Below, piece after piece: positions 9,622-22,100 of a stretch of 64,000 bases of DNA. Both the position numbers and the translations under genes were made by a program. Positions within the stretch are counted from its first letter, which is position 1. The number at the start of each line of letters is the position of its first letter. The stretch is taken from the NCBI RefSeq assembly GCF_000003815.2, contig NC_049982.1, positions 17,619,548 to 17,683,547 of the forward strand, in the 5' to 3' direction. Origin of the DNA: Branchiostoma floridae (taxonomy: Eukaryota; Chordata; Leptocardii; Amphioxiformes; Branchiostomatidae). Under the pieces are notes generated by a model. The model was not told the DNA's origin, searched no databases, and saw only the letters and a program-made list of their open reading frames with translations.

Positions 9622-12600
9622 ATACAGGCAGTTTTACATGGAAGAAAGAGTCTAGATAATACCAAAATGTATTTGTAATAGGTGCAGAAAACAGACTTTC
9701 AACTTGGTATCTTGCATGGGTGAGATGATTGATTTCAATATTATTTTATAGTGTCACTGTTGTTCTTTTTTTTTCTGATGTTAGTTTACTAGTAACATCA
9801 ACCCTATATTCCCCCTCCCCACTAGAAGACAATTGCTGAGCAACAATACAGCCACCAAAATTGGATTTGTATGACCATTAATTCCATAATTGAAATATGA
9901 TCCAAGATATAAAACTATGTTTTTTAAAAGTTTTACTTCTTTGGGTTAAAAAATGTTTAATCAAAAATCATGTTATCGGGTATAAATCCAATTGGCCAAT
10001 TAGTAGCTGTAAAAGAGGAACCATTGAGAGTCGGAAATGAAAATTATGTAACCTATAAACACATTTGTTATTATACATGTGTAATCTCAACTTCCCACAG
10101 TTGTTTTAAGTGCCCAAGAGTCCAGCCTTGTTCACTTTGGTCTGCTCCAGAAGGTCGCTACCCCACAGGGAGTGGACCAAAGCAAAGGCTAAATTGTAAG
10201 TGCAGTACAGTAGCTAGAGGAACTGATTATCTAACAAAGTAGAAGGGTGTGGTCATCTTTAAATCAACTCAATCACTCATAAAATGATGAACAGTATATC
10301 TTGATATTTCAATCTCAAAAGGATATATGCCTTTACCTTTGTGCCAAAATTCAGCTCATTCAATTAAAAAATGAGCCTGTTATAAAATCCCTTGCATTAC
10401 TTTTTAAATCACCCTCATACATGTATGTTGTTAATCACCAAGATTTACCTGGTAAGGTATGTAAGTGTACAATCTGATAATGTGATATGGTCTTCATGCC
10501 CTTTGCAGTAAGCATCTGGTGCTGTTTAGTGTTTAACAGCTTATGAAGGTTGATAACATGACAAGAAGCAAGCTATTCCTTTTCTGGAATTTTTCTCATC
10601 AGTATGTCAGCAGTCAATGTCATGATGTTCATTGTACTGGTGGTAGTCAAGTTACAGGTTCTGCTAGAAGTTACTTGTCTAGATTGGTAGAAGTATAATT
10701 GGCAGTCAAGGTTTTGCATGTACATCTAGTCTTAAGACGTCAGTTGACAACTGTTGTCATTTATGTATCAGGAAGCCTCAGCCTCAAACTAGTCCAAGAA
10801 AGTCTTTCAACCAGAAAACTCTGTACAGATAAGGTGAATTGATATATGGTGGGTATAATGTAACATTACTCTTTCTTTTAGTTTTTGTGTTTTTATTCCA
10901 TGTAATACTTGGCACACCCTGATGATAGAACATCCTGGTGTTTCTTACCAGAAGCAAACCAAAAGGTTGGAGAGTGTTCTGTGTATAGAAAACAGCTGTC
11001 TGTCTGGTCAAATCAAGTACACAAGCACCCAGACTGTGTCAAAGGTCATGCCAGTTGTAAGGCAGATAAATGATAGATTACAGAATGGTTGGTTATTTGC
11101 AAAGTACATTATCACCTTTGATTTTCCTGTTGCTGAAGCTACATGATCTTTAGATCAGTTGTGGGAGGAGATTCAGTAACCTCTGACCTTCAGTGGGGTC
11201 AATCATATGCAAATAGGCATCCTTGGAAGCAGCTTGAGTGGTGTTGGTGGTACCTTCCATGTTGGCCCTGGATTGTAGCATTTCAGAGCAGGTTTAGGTT
11301 TCCTTGCCTCTTCCTGTATGGACTCCAGTGTCTAATTGGGTAAGTATGTAATATTTAGGAGGCCAAATGTGGTGAATGTGCAGCACTGTACTCCGTAAAC
11401 ATGCCTCAATCATCAGTCAATGCCTGTCCTGAGCTGTCCAGCCAGACAATGGAGAGGAGAGGATATGGAATCTGCAGGACAGCCTCTGTTAGTGCTTCAG
11501 ATTGTAGAAGGCACGTGGTGCCTCCATTGTGTAAACGTAGATTGCCTCTTGCCCGTGACATGCACAACTGGTTGTTAATGTGCAGCATTGTTCCTGCCAA
11601 AGTGCTGGCAATCCTGTCCAAGGCCCTGATCTTTACTTCTTTTGCTGGTTGTGATTTGATTTACAATGTAAAAACCAGAGGGAAGGCTGTTGTTCTGCTT
11701 TCACCAGGAACAGACCCTTGTGGTAAGAGCTTCATACATGTACATGGCAAATGGTGGTTGTTTCTACTGTTACAATTTACATGGCAATCTTTATAGAGTA
11801 GGCAGCTGTACAGCTGTGTTCATAATGGACCTGGACAAGTTCTGGTTAATGACTGATTGGAAACATCTTTGCAGTAATAGCAGGCCAGAATAGATTATTC
11901 CCCATGTATGCACATATGTTACATAAGTCACATCAGTATGATAAAAGTGTTTATCAGCTGCTACATGTAGCTCACAGGCTTTGGGCTGGAAACAAAATGG
12001 CTGTCAGTTGAGATGCCATGGCTAGAGCCTAGCTAGAGGTCACGCCTGGTGGTCTAATGACACTCCATTGTGTTGTTTGCTCAAAGTCTGAAATGTTCTG
12101 ATGGCTCATTCAGAAGGTTTGTGAGGAGTGAAGCACATTACTCAGTGCCTCTTTGTTGAAGCATTATTTGCCTTTTGGTTTTGTTTTGATAAAGTTAGTG
12201 CAAATGTTATACATGGTTTAGACATCCTTGGTTCAGACAGTTTCTGTTTGTTGAATAGAACCAAGAATGTTCTTAGTTCATGGAATACTTGGTACATGCA
12301 GCTTGCTTTGTGACAAACGGTAGACTGAAAAGGTATTGAGTGACATGGTTGCTATGTTGCTAACATCAAATTCAAAATTATACATTGTATTTTAGAATCT
12401 GTTCAGAGAATCATCTTATTCCAAATACACTTTCAATTTCAAGTGTAACAGGTACCCTGATAACCTTTCAGCTGCTTTTTTTTTGCTTTTTACAATGTTG
12501 GCTAATGTATCCCTGAAAATCTTCTCTCCTGTAGTTTTGGTTGAAGACAATTACAAATGTATGGGTCAATGCATTTTGGAACAGAACTGGTGTGGAACTT

Positions 12601-14775
12601 GCTTGGTAAACCCTGATGATAGTTTCCTTTGTCTTACATGTCACCGTGCCAAGGTAACAGATCCATCCAGAGTGGCAGGTTTTGAAACCCTACATTATTT
12701 AAAAAATTGTTGCTACAGTAGAGCATGTATGGACTTTGACTGATTTCTATTGTGGTGTAGGCCTTACATTTAGAATGACTGGCAGGCTTTTCCAATCAAG
12801 GAGACAGTAGATCTTTCCAAGCTACTATAGTTTATCCCTCTCCCTACCAAGGGCCTATTCACACACCTGCTCATGTTGTGTCCTGTTGTGGTATTGGTTA
12901 CAGTAGAAGTCAGAAGGGGTTTGGTTCTTACTGGCACCAAGCATCACCCAGACTCCAGCTTCTACAGCCTGTACAATGTACAAGCCCTGTTGTGTCATGA
13001 TTACTGACCCTGGGATGTGATATGATCAACAGGATCCTTTGAGTTTGAATTCCATCCCTGCCTACATATCCTCATGCCTCCATGCCCACTGCTTGATGTT
13101 AAGCATCAGTCAATCTGGGTGACTTCAATCTTGAAGTTTTGAGTAATAATTGATATGACATGGAGGAAAGTAGTGCAGTATACATTGATTTGGGTCCAGA
13201 ATAAATTCTAACAGATACCCTTTTTTCTAATGTTCATAATCATACTCACATGTACTTGACCGTCCTTGGTTACAGTCACACCAATTCGTCATTGGCACTA
13301 CTCATTAAGCCTTAAGGTTTGACTACATGTAGTTGACCTTTCTAAGTTAACCAAAGGTCAGGAAAGCAAGATGAACACCCCCCATTGTTTGTGTGCATGT
13401 GAACTGGCAGGTTCTCATGGGTGTGTCCTGGGCAAATGACATGAACATTCCTGGAGTATTTCTCTTTGGCTGCAGATCATCCAGGTTTTACAAAAGTGGA
13501 ATACCAATGAAAGACATAGAATAGAAATTTGTCTTTTTGACAGTAAAAGCTTCTATTAACATGCATATGTTAGCTGACTTTTTAGTCATGTAGTTTAGCC
13601 TTTCAGGTTCTAGACATTTGCATTGGACTTCAGCCAACACATCTGAAGGTTCTGACTGCAGCAGTTCTCTTCAGGGATATATGTGGTGTCAAACATCTCC
13701 TAGTGACCAAGTCTGCACAACAGCTACCTGCACATCCTGGCCACTTTTTGGTAACCCCTTAGATCTAGCGGCCTTGATATGGCATAGGCAGACTGTTTGT
13801 CAGGGTTTACCAAAAAGTGACCAGGTAGCCCTATGTCTATGTTGCATTGTTCCAGATATGAATTGTGGACTAAGCTTTGGGTCTGCATATTTCTATATAG
13901 AGTTTCTACGGCTGACATTTCATCTCAATATGGATGATGTGATGTCACTGGCAGCATTTCTGAGATAATTGTCTGGCTGTTGCTATGACCACGAAGCAAC
14001 AGCTGTTTCTTCTTTTGAAATCGTGTACAAAGCCTGTGGGGAATTTGTGTGAAACAAAGTCTGATGCAAGAACAGGTCTGTACTTTCATGTACATAGGGA
14101 GAAGAATGTCAGGAGATTGAAACTTGGTTGGAAACAGGATGTGTCAGCTTGTCATTAATATGACTGTTTTTGTTGTCCATTACATAGAGGGCAATCACAG
14201 ATACACTTTTCTAGAATATCATTGTAATAACGTACCAGTGTTATGTTCATTTTTGTGCAAATATTATCAGTTTCAACATGCCCATCCAGTAATTGTCAGC
14301 ATAGATCAAACATCATTGTGCAGATAGCCTTATATAGCTATATGTTTGAACTTGCATTCTCAACAACATTGTACATGTATGATGGAAACATGCCAATGAA
14401 GACTTGTGTTGATGGTCTTCCTGCTTGTGAACTACAATGTATGTGACATAAAATGTGTTAATGTCTGGGGTTGAGTTTGCAATCTGGTAGAATAGTGATC
14501 CTGCCAGTAGAGGTCCCAATCAAATTTCAGGTTTTTTCTCTGTATGTGGATATTTAGTGAAAGAACAGTTTTAACCACGATTGATGTCACTTAAAACTCA
14601 GGTTAAGGGTTTATACATGTTCAATTTGAATGGGAGACACTCCCAGTGTCCTGATTGTAACCTACAAAATGTATGTAGCATAGTAGAAACTCTTTGCAAT
14701 GATTGAAATTTCATCATTCATGTACAGTACATGACTGATGATGTCTTTGTACCCCTCCCCACTAGGGGTTTGCAG
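9622..14775. other. Long non-coding stretch, probably intron or 5' flank of the zinc-finger gene
   Basis: About 5 kb of AT-rich DNA. ORFs of up to 131 codons (for example 11401-11796) have random-looking composition, no splice framing and no domain. No RNA gene or repeat family was recognised with confidence. Confidence 0.35.
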
Positions 14776-14852
14776 AGGACCTCTTTGACCTATAGAGGTT
14801 GAGACATCTGCTGAGCTACCACCAGACTAAGGAAGGGCAACTTACCAATCAG
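14776..14852 (+). other. Candidate 5' untranslated exon of the zinc-finger gene
   Basis: A 77-nt segment bounded by GTTTGCAG at its 5' side and CAG|GTAAGA at its 3' side, upstream of a better-supported UTR exon. It has no long reading frame. Predicted from splice signals only. Confidence 0.3.
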
Positions 14853-15430
14853 GTAAGAGGTACAAAAGGTTTGCAGATTTCTGCCATGCATGCCCTTACT
14901 TAGACAATAGACATTAATGTAGTTTGTGTTCCAGTACCAGACAGACATATTATTTGTTTTTGGAAGCTAGTCATATAGTATTGTTTGAGTTAACCATGCA
15001 GTTCATGTTTCAAAATTTAGATTTGAAAAAGAAAAAGTATCATGATTTGAATGATAAAGTTAACAGAGCTCATCTGGATAGAATATACACGTGTATTATG
15101 AACTTTTTATTCCTTTGATATCTTCTAAGAAAGATATATATATTTTAATGATTAAAAGAAATTGTATGTTCCACAGTGATGCATATCAATTTGTGTGACA
15201 AATGTTTTTAAAAGTGCACATAATTTTCTCATTAGCAATGATAAAACATTATTGTAACCCCCTCTGTAATTTTGTAGATTTTAACATTGGTTACTTATTG
15301 GTGCATGTATCTTGTATCATTATGTGTTTATTGTGTACAAAGTAGAAAACATAATTTATTACATGTATACTTGTTAGCTAGAGGAACATGGCTTTTACTG
15401 GAGCTTACTTTATTTCCTTGTTTGTTTCAG

Positions 15431-15508
15431 GTAGAGATTCAGACTGCGAGAGTGTCCATGAGAAATGTCCTAGAACCCATGCCTACAACTGATCTGCTAC
15501 ATGTGTCG
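15431..15508 (+). other. Probable 5' UTR exon of the zinc-finger gene, with uORF start
   Basis: Bounded by a strong acceptor (TTGTTTGTTTCAG) and a consensus donor (TCG|GTAAGT), 78 nt. Spliced to the acceptor at 16073, the frame of the main protein meets a TGA inside this exon, so the main start must be downstream. An ATG at 15458 opens a 27-codon uORF that crosses the junction and stops at 16104-16106, 14 nt before the main ATG. Confidence 0.6.
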
Positions 15509-15684
15509 GTAAGTAACCTGACATAGTGTTGTAATGGAACCTATACAACTTAGTTGGTAATTCCTTCCACACATGTAATGCCTTTATTGTATTGTACATA
15601 TCAAAGAGCTTTGCGATTAAGAAGGGTCATTGTAGAGTTTAGGAAAACTCAAGCATTACCATGTAGGCCAATATTCTTCCACAG

Positions 15685-15975
15685 GGAGGTCCCTGTAGCT
15701 CAAGTTGTCTCACAGTTGAGCTCCTGGTTCCAATTTTGTGGTGAATGGGAGACCCCAGTTCAAGTAGGGCGTCTTGCTGGGGGTTGCATACGTCTTTCAG
15801 AGGGGACTTAAGATGGGGTCCCATGTTCAAGCCCATGTTTGAGGAGGTTCTGCAAGCATGTTAAAGGGAAAATGCTAGCAACCCCTCCCTGTAGAAATAT
15901 ACCCTGCTATTGACACAGCAGGGAAACTTGCTGCCTTATAATTATATGGCACTAGGCACTACATTTGTACAAGTG
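15685..15975 (+). mobile_element. tRNA-derived SINE
   Basis: The 5' part is tRNA-like: a box A match TAGCTCAAGTTG at 15696-15707 and a box B match AGTTCAAGTAG at 15757-15767, spaced as in a tRNA gene. The body contains GGGACTTAAGATGGGGTCC and AACCCCTCCCTGTAG, shared with the minus-strand copy at 3570-3865. It lies in the intron just upstream of the large coding exon. Confidence 0.65.
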
Positions 15976-16120
15976 CATGAACGAATGAAAAATTATTCCT
16001 TCATAACTGACTCAGTACATATGATAGTATGATATATGTTGTATGTAAAGAGCACTTTTCTATTTTTACTCAGGCTGTAGTTCCTGTTGGTGCCTGGTGT
16101 TGCTGACACATGAACAGGAG

Positions 16121-19100
16121 ATGTCCTCCCCGATCAGCAAACCTGACAAAGTCAGGTATGTCTGTGATGAGTGCCAGATGACATGCATTTCAGAGTACCA
16201 CCTCAACAAGCACAAGAGTTCGCACTATGACTGGAAACAGTGCTACGAGTGTAACCTCTGCAACTACTCCACTTTGTCCCTAAACCAGATCAAGATACAT
16301 GCCCTGAAACATGTCAAGTCAGAACAACACACCAACGAGGGGGATAGAGACACGCCAGCTTGCAATGGCACACAGGAGGTAGGAGATGGGCATAACAGCA
16401 AGATGTCAACACAAAGTAACACTTCTGGCCAGCAAATGGACTATAATGCTCCAGATGTTTTCCCAGTAAACAATGACAAAGAAGTAGGGGTTGATTTAGG
16501 TTCAAATTGTAACTCGCCATGTTTACCAAATGGAGCAATGGTAGAAAGCAGCAGGCAGGTAAATATGGATGGTTTTGGTTCAGATGTGGAGATCCTCTCT
16601 GTCCAAGGCAGTGAGGCAGATCCCGCAATCCCAGTGATTGTCTTAGAGTCTGACACAGATGAAGAATCCAGTACACTGCCAGAACACGCTGGGCAAACAA
16701 ATGAAGAGAAACCCATTTCAGATGGTGTCAGAAGTGAGATGACTGAAAATGACGAGCAGGTGACAGAGGACCAAGAAGAGAAACCATCAGAAGAAACCCA
16801 AGATACAGTGTTTAGCTGCTCCAATTGTTCGTTCACTACCCCAGAACTTAACCTACTGCTGAAACACCGGGAAATACACTTGAACAACAAATGCTACAGA
16901 TGTGACAAGTGCAGCTTCATTGCAGTTCAAGAAAAGTACTTGCTCATCCACCAGCAAAAACAGCATGCAGCTGCAGGTAGCAGTAAAGATCAGTGTGACC
17001 ACTGCCCCTTTTCAACAAAGGACCCAGAAGCAATGAAGAAGCATGGGAAGTTCCATGGTGCAAATCTGCCACTGAAGTGCCCTTTGTGTACATTTGCCTG
17101 CTCATCACATTTACAGCTTAGTTTGCACCTCAAGCTGCACGTGAAGATTGAAACTTTGCCTGTGGCAAACTGCCACACTGCTGCTCCTACCAGTGGTAGA
17201 GACTCTGATATTTCTGTCGCTCCAAGCAGTAGCATTGGAAATGCAAGTGACAACGATAGAGAGTTGCCCATGTCAAGCAATTGTGAGACAGCAAAGGAAA
17301 CTGCCACTTCACTTGACGTTAGTGACCTGGCAATGGAGGAACAGGCGAAAGACCAAAGTACCCCTTCAACTCCAAGCCAGTCAGCGGAGAAAAGAACATT
17401 TAATTGTGAAGAATGTGGGTTCAGTACTTACCGCAGGGAGACCTTGCGAACCCATATGAGAATCCACAGTGGCGAGAAGCCATACGCCTGCAGTTTCTGT
17501 CCCTACAGAGCCAGGCAGAAGCCAAACCTAAACACACACATGCAGTTTCACAAGGTTAGGTCCAAGTTCACCTGCAAATACTGCTCATATTCCACTAGCA
17601 ATAAGGCAAGCACACGTTTACATGAAACCTTGCATGAAAGCCTAAAATATGAAAATAAAAATCTAGGTACTCCTGAAAAAGAAGATTACAGTGAGCACTC
17701 TGATAGCCCAGAGAAGAGCCCTCGGAGCAAGGTAACGAGGGATAGAAAAGGGCTGTTCCGGTGTAAGCACTGCTCGTTTCACACCAGGCATTCCACCAGC
17801 ATTCAGCGTCACCTCAAGATCCATGAGGGCAGTAAACCCTTCAAATGTAAGCGCTGCTCCTACAGGGCTATCACCCTCTTCCAGATCCAGGGGCATGAGA
17901 AACACCATGACGAGACACTTCCCTTTAAGTGCAGGTGGTGCCACTACTTTGCTGAGACCCAGGCTGGTGTGGGCATCCATGAGCAACGTGTGCATGAGGA
18001 GTATCTGCAGGTGATCCCAAAGAAACAGAAAAATCTACCTTTGGATCTTTCAATGAAGAGCCCTGAGAAAAGCATGTCTCTGAACTCATCAAGTTCATCG
18101 GAAGTGGAGGAACTTCCTGTCAAGATAGAGACGATAGAGGCTGCTATTGAAGAGGTTGATGAAAATGGCAAGGCCAGATACAAGTGCAAAAGCTGCTCTT
18201 TTAAGACTGCTTGGAGGGAGAACTACTATCGACACTGTAGGATCCATACTGGAGAGAAGCCCTTCCACTGCCGACATTGTCCGTACCAGGCCAGGGGAAA
18301 CATGGCATGGTACAGGCACATGAAGCATCACACTGCCAACTACCCTTTCAAGTGCCCTTTGTGTACCTACACAAGCCTCAGTCAGGCAGCAGTCACTTCT
18401 CATCAAAATAAGGTGCATGACTGTAAGATTGACAACAAGAGTAACAAGTCATCATCTCAGAAAGTTGCTGGCAGCAAGGTCTCTGGCCAGCCATTGAAGG
18501 TGCCCGGAAGGCTGCGTTGTCCATTGTGCCAGTTCACCACTGCCAGTGAGACACTCTTAAAGCTGCACAAGGCCAAGCACATGTCCTCGGGGAAGACATA
18601 CAAGTGTAAAGATTGCAAATACACCACCCATCTTCTGCCCAGCCTTCTGAAGCATGCTGCTATCCACACCTCAGGAAAGTCATACCAGTGCAGGTACTGC
18701 CCATATGTAACCATGTACAAGGCTCATCTAGACAGACACGAGGAACACCATACTAAGAGCACTCCATCTAAGTTTAGGTGTGAACAGTGCACATACTCAG
18801 CAGGGAATCTGCTGGGCTTGTCTGAGCACCTCAAATGGCATGGGGGACCACAGCAAGTCAAGCATCCCGATGGAGTGGTGGACATTGGCATGGAGCAAAC
18901 AGACTACCTTGAAGAGGAAGAACATACTGAGATGATGGAGTTCCCAGAGGCCAGTTCAACGTCAAAACATTCTGTTGACCGAGACCAGGATCCCGTGAGT
19001 AGGGGTAGTCCAGCAAAGATGTATGAGTGTCACAGCTGTGATTACCAGTCCAAGGACTTGTGTGCCCTGAAGAGGCATTTACGCACACATACAGGGGAGA

Positions 19101-22100
19101 GGCCTTTCCAGTGCCAGCACTGTCCATACAGTGCCAGGCAAGTCACCAACATGAACCGGCATACCTACCAGCATTTTGCAAATCTTCCCCACAAATGCCC
19201 ACATTGCTCTTACTCTGTCCGAAACACATCAGCTCTTGCAAAGCATATTAAATGGCATTTGCCTGACACACAGGACGGTCTAGTCCCAGGACGTGATGAA
19301 AAAGGGGCCAGTTCTGCACCATCTGGCAGTCATATCTCACCAAGAATAAAGATCGAGAGGAGCCCCTCTGGTTCTGGGAGGAAGAGGAACCTTAACCGCA
19401 TTCACCGGTGCAAATGGTGCCCCTACACGACATGCTACCTCCACAACCTGCATCGGCACAAGACCCACCACGGGGCTGGCTTCCTGTACAAGTGTGATCT
19501 CTGCAGCTACTCTGCCAGGAACACCACTGGGCTCCAGAACCACGTAGAGCTCCACCAGAGGGCAGCTAACGGCCCCTCCATCTCAGAGCAGCATGCAATT
19601 TATCAGGGCAGCAATGGAGGAGAAGGTGGAGGCATCCCAGAAAGCCTGCATGCCAATAATCCGAACTGGACAGAAGGAGCCAGTGCTCAGGCAGCCAACA
19701 ACAGTGACGATATTAACATGAATGCCCAACAACGTTCACACTTTGAATGTGGCACATGTGGATACATGACCACTAGTCAGGAAAGGCTGTCAAAGCACAT
19801 GATCACCCACACAAGTCGCAGAACTCAATCCTGTGACATATGCCCATACAAGACCCGTCAGTCCAGAACATTATGGAAGCACATGAAACACCACACAGTA
19901 CAGCATGCTCTGAAGTGCAGTTTCTGCTCCTATAGCTCTGACTTTCCCCGAGCCATTACCAACCACGAGAGGGTGCACATGAGATATGCAGCAGAGATGG
20001 ACAACATGGCTATACAGCCCCACTCCGGAGAAGGCCTGACCTGTGATGACTGTCCGTTCCGTAGCCTTACTCTTAGTGGCCTTATGAAGCATAAGACGCA
20101 TCACACAGCAAACCTGGCATTTAAGTGCAAATCCTGCACATACACTGCCTCCTCCCCACGAATCATCTCCTACCACCAAAAAGTGCACCTGGAGAAGGTG
20201 GAAAAGCCATTTGAATGCGACATGTGCCCCTTCAAGTCGGCCTTCTCCAAGTGTCTTTTGAAGCACATGCAGCATCACAGTGCCAAGCTTCCCCTGAAGT
20301 GCAGATACTGTACCTACACCTCATCCTGCAACAGGGCCATTACTCTACATGAGAAAGTCCATGACCTAGGCCCAGACAAGGCTCTACCCTCTAGTAGTCT
20401 TGGCAACAGGCTGTGTGGGATTTGTGGGTATATTGCCTGCAGCCGAGCAAGGCTGGTTAAGCACATCCGGAAGCATACAGGTGAGAAACCTTTCAAGTGT
20501 GCCCACTGCCCATTCAAGACAAGTCTGGAGGATACCTTAGCCAAACACAACAAGCATCATGAGAGTAATGGTGCAGTCAAGTGCAGATACTGTAGCTATA
20601 GTTCCGATGTGACCAGGGTGGTCACAAACCATGAAAAACTGCACGAAGAGGGGACTGACGGCACTCAACAGTCTGCTACTCTGCCTAGTGGAAGCAAGAT
20701 GAACTCCAGCGTCTCTAGTAGTGAAGAAACAATGAAGAAAGCCAAGCCAGAAAACATGTACTCATGTCAGATGGACTATAAATGTGAACTGTGTAGTTAC
20801 ACTGCTCACTGCAAGAAGCGCATGGATGAACACATGTGTACCCACACAGGCTTCAAGCCATATGGCTGTGACATGTGCCCATACAGAACGCCTTTGAGGG
20901 AAACTCTCATGAGGCACAAAAAGCACCACACTGGGAATTTTGCCTTCAAGTGTAGTTTCTGTTCATACTCGGCTAAACGGGACTTTCATGTCAAAGAACA
21001 CGAGAAAGTCCACACCATGAAGCAGCCTCAGTACAAGATAATAACGACACCTACGGGTAACCACACTCATCTAGCTGAGCCTCTGGTTGTGAAGAAACGT
21101 TACGAGTGTCAGATTTGTGATTACACATCAGAAGACAAAAGCAGGCTAGTGAAGCATCAGAGAACCCACACCGGGGAGAAGCCTTATTCATGTAGGTTTT
21201 GCCCCTATAAAACAGCATTAAATGAAAGCCTGTGGAAACACATGAAACACCATAAAATTAAAGCCCCAATGCAGTGTCAGAAGTGTAGCTACTCAACTAC
21301 CACAATGCAGTCATTGTTGCTTCACAACAAGCTACATGGAGAAACAGATGATATCATAGTAGAGGCCAAACCAAAGGTTAACCAAGCTGGTTCAGATGAT
21401 GGACTAAAACCCAAGGCCACAGACTTCCAGTGCAACATGTGTGGCTACATGGCTCTTGATAGGAGTAAACTCATCAAGCATCTTCAGTCACATTCCTTAG
21501 AAAAGGCCTTCTCCTGCCCATCGTGTCCCTACAGGTCTTCCTCAAAGGAGAATGTGAAGAGGCACCAGAAGCACCACAGGAGTAAGTTCCCATTCCGCTG
21601 TCAGTTCTGCTCCTACAGCGCAAACAACAGCTCGGTGGTGAGAACACACGAGAAGCTTCACCAGGGGCAGTCATATCCTTGCCACAAAAAAATGCCATCA
21701 ATCCACTTCCAGTGCTTGACATGTGGGCTTCCACACGCAAGCCAGACAGACCTGGATGACCACAGGAGGGAAAATCACCCGTCTGAAAAATGTTTCCAGT
21801 GTCCAGAGTGTCCCTTTGTCAGCCAGTGGGAAAAGGCACTAAAGAAGCATCGGTACAGTCACATTGCCAACTTCCCCAACAAGTGTAGGTTGTGCTCCTT
21901 TACCTCCCCTAAAAAGTATGTTATCAGGGCCCATGAGCAGACCCACAAGAATGCCCCACATCTGATGGAAGAACAGAAGATTGAGAAGCTGACTGACAGA
22001 GAATGTCGGAAGATCTATACTTGTAACTTGTGTCCATTCAGAGCCAGGCAGCAGAGGGAGTATGAGAACCACATGTCTGGTCACAATGCTGCACATCCCT

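Noticed and set aside
11401-11796. 131-codon plus-strand ORF
   Set aside because: No ATG context, splice sites or recognisable domain; lies in presumed intronic or flanking DNA.
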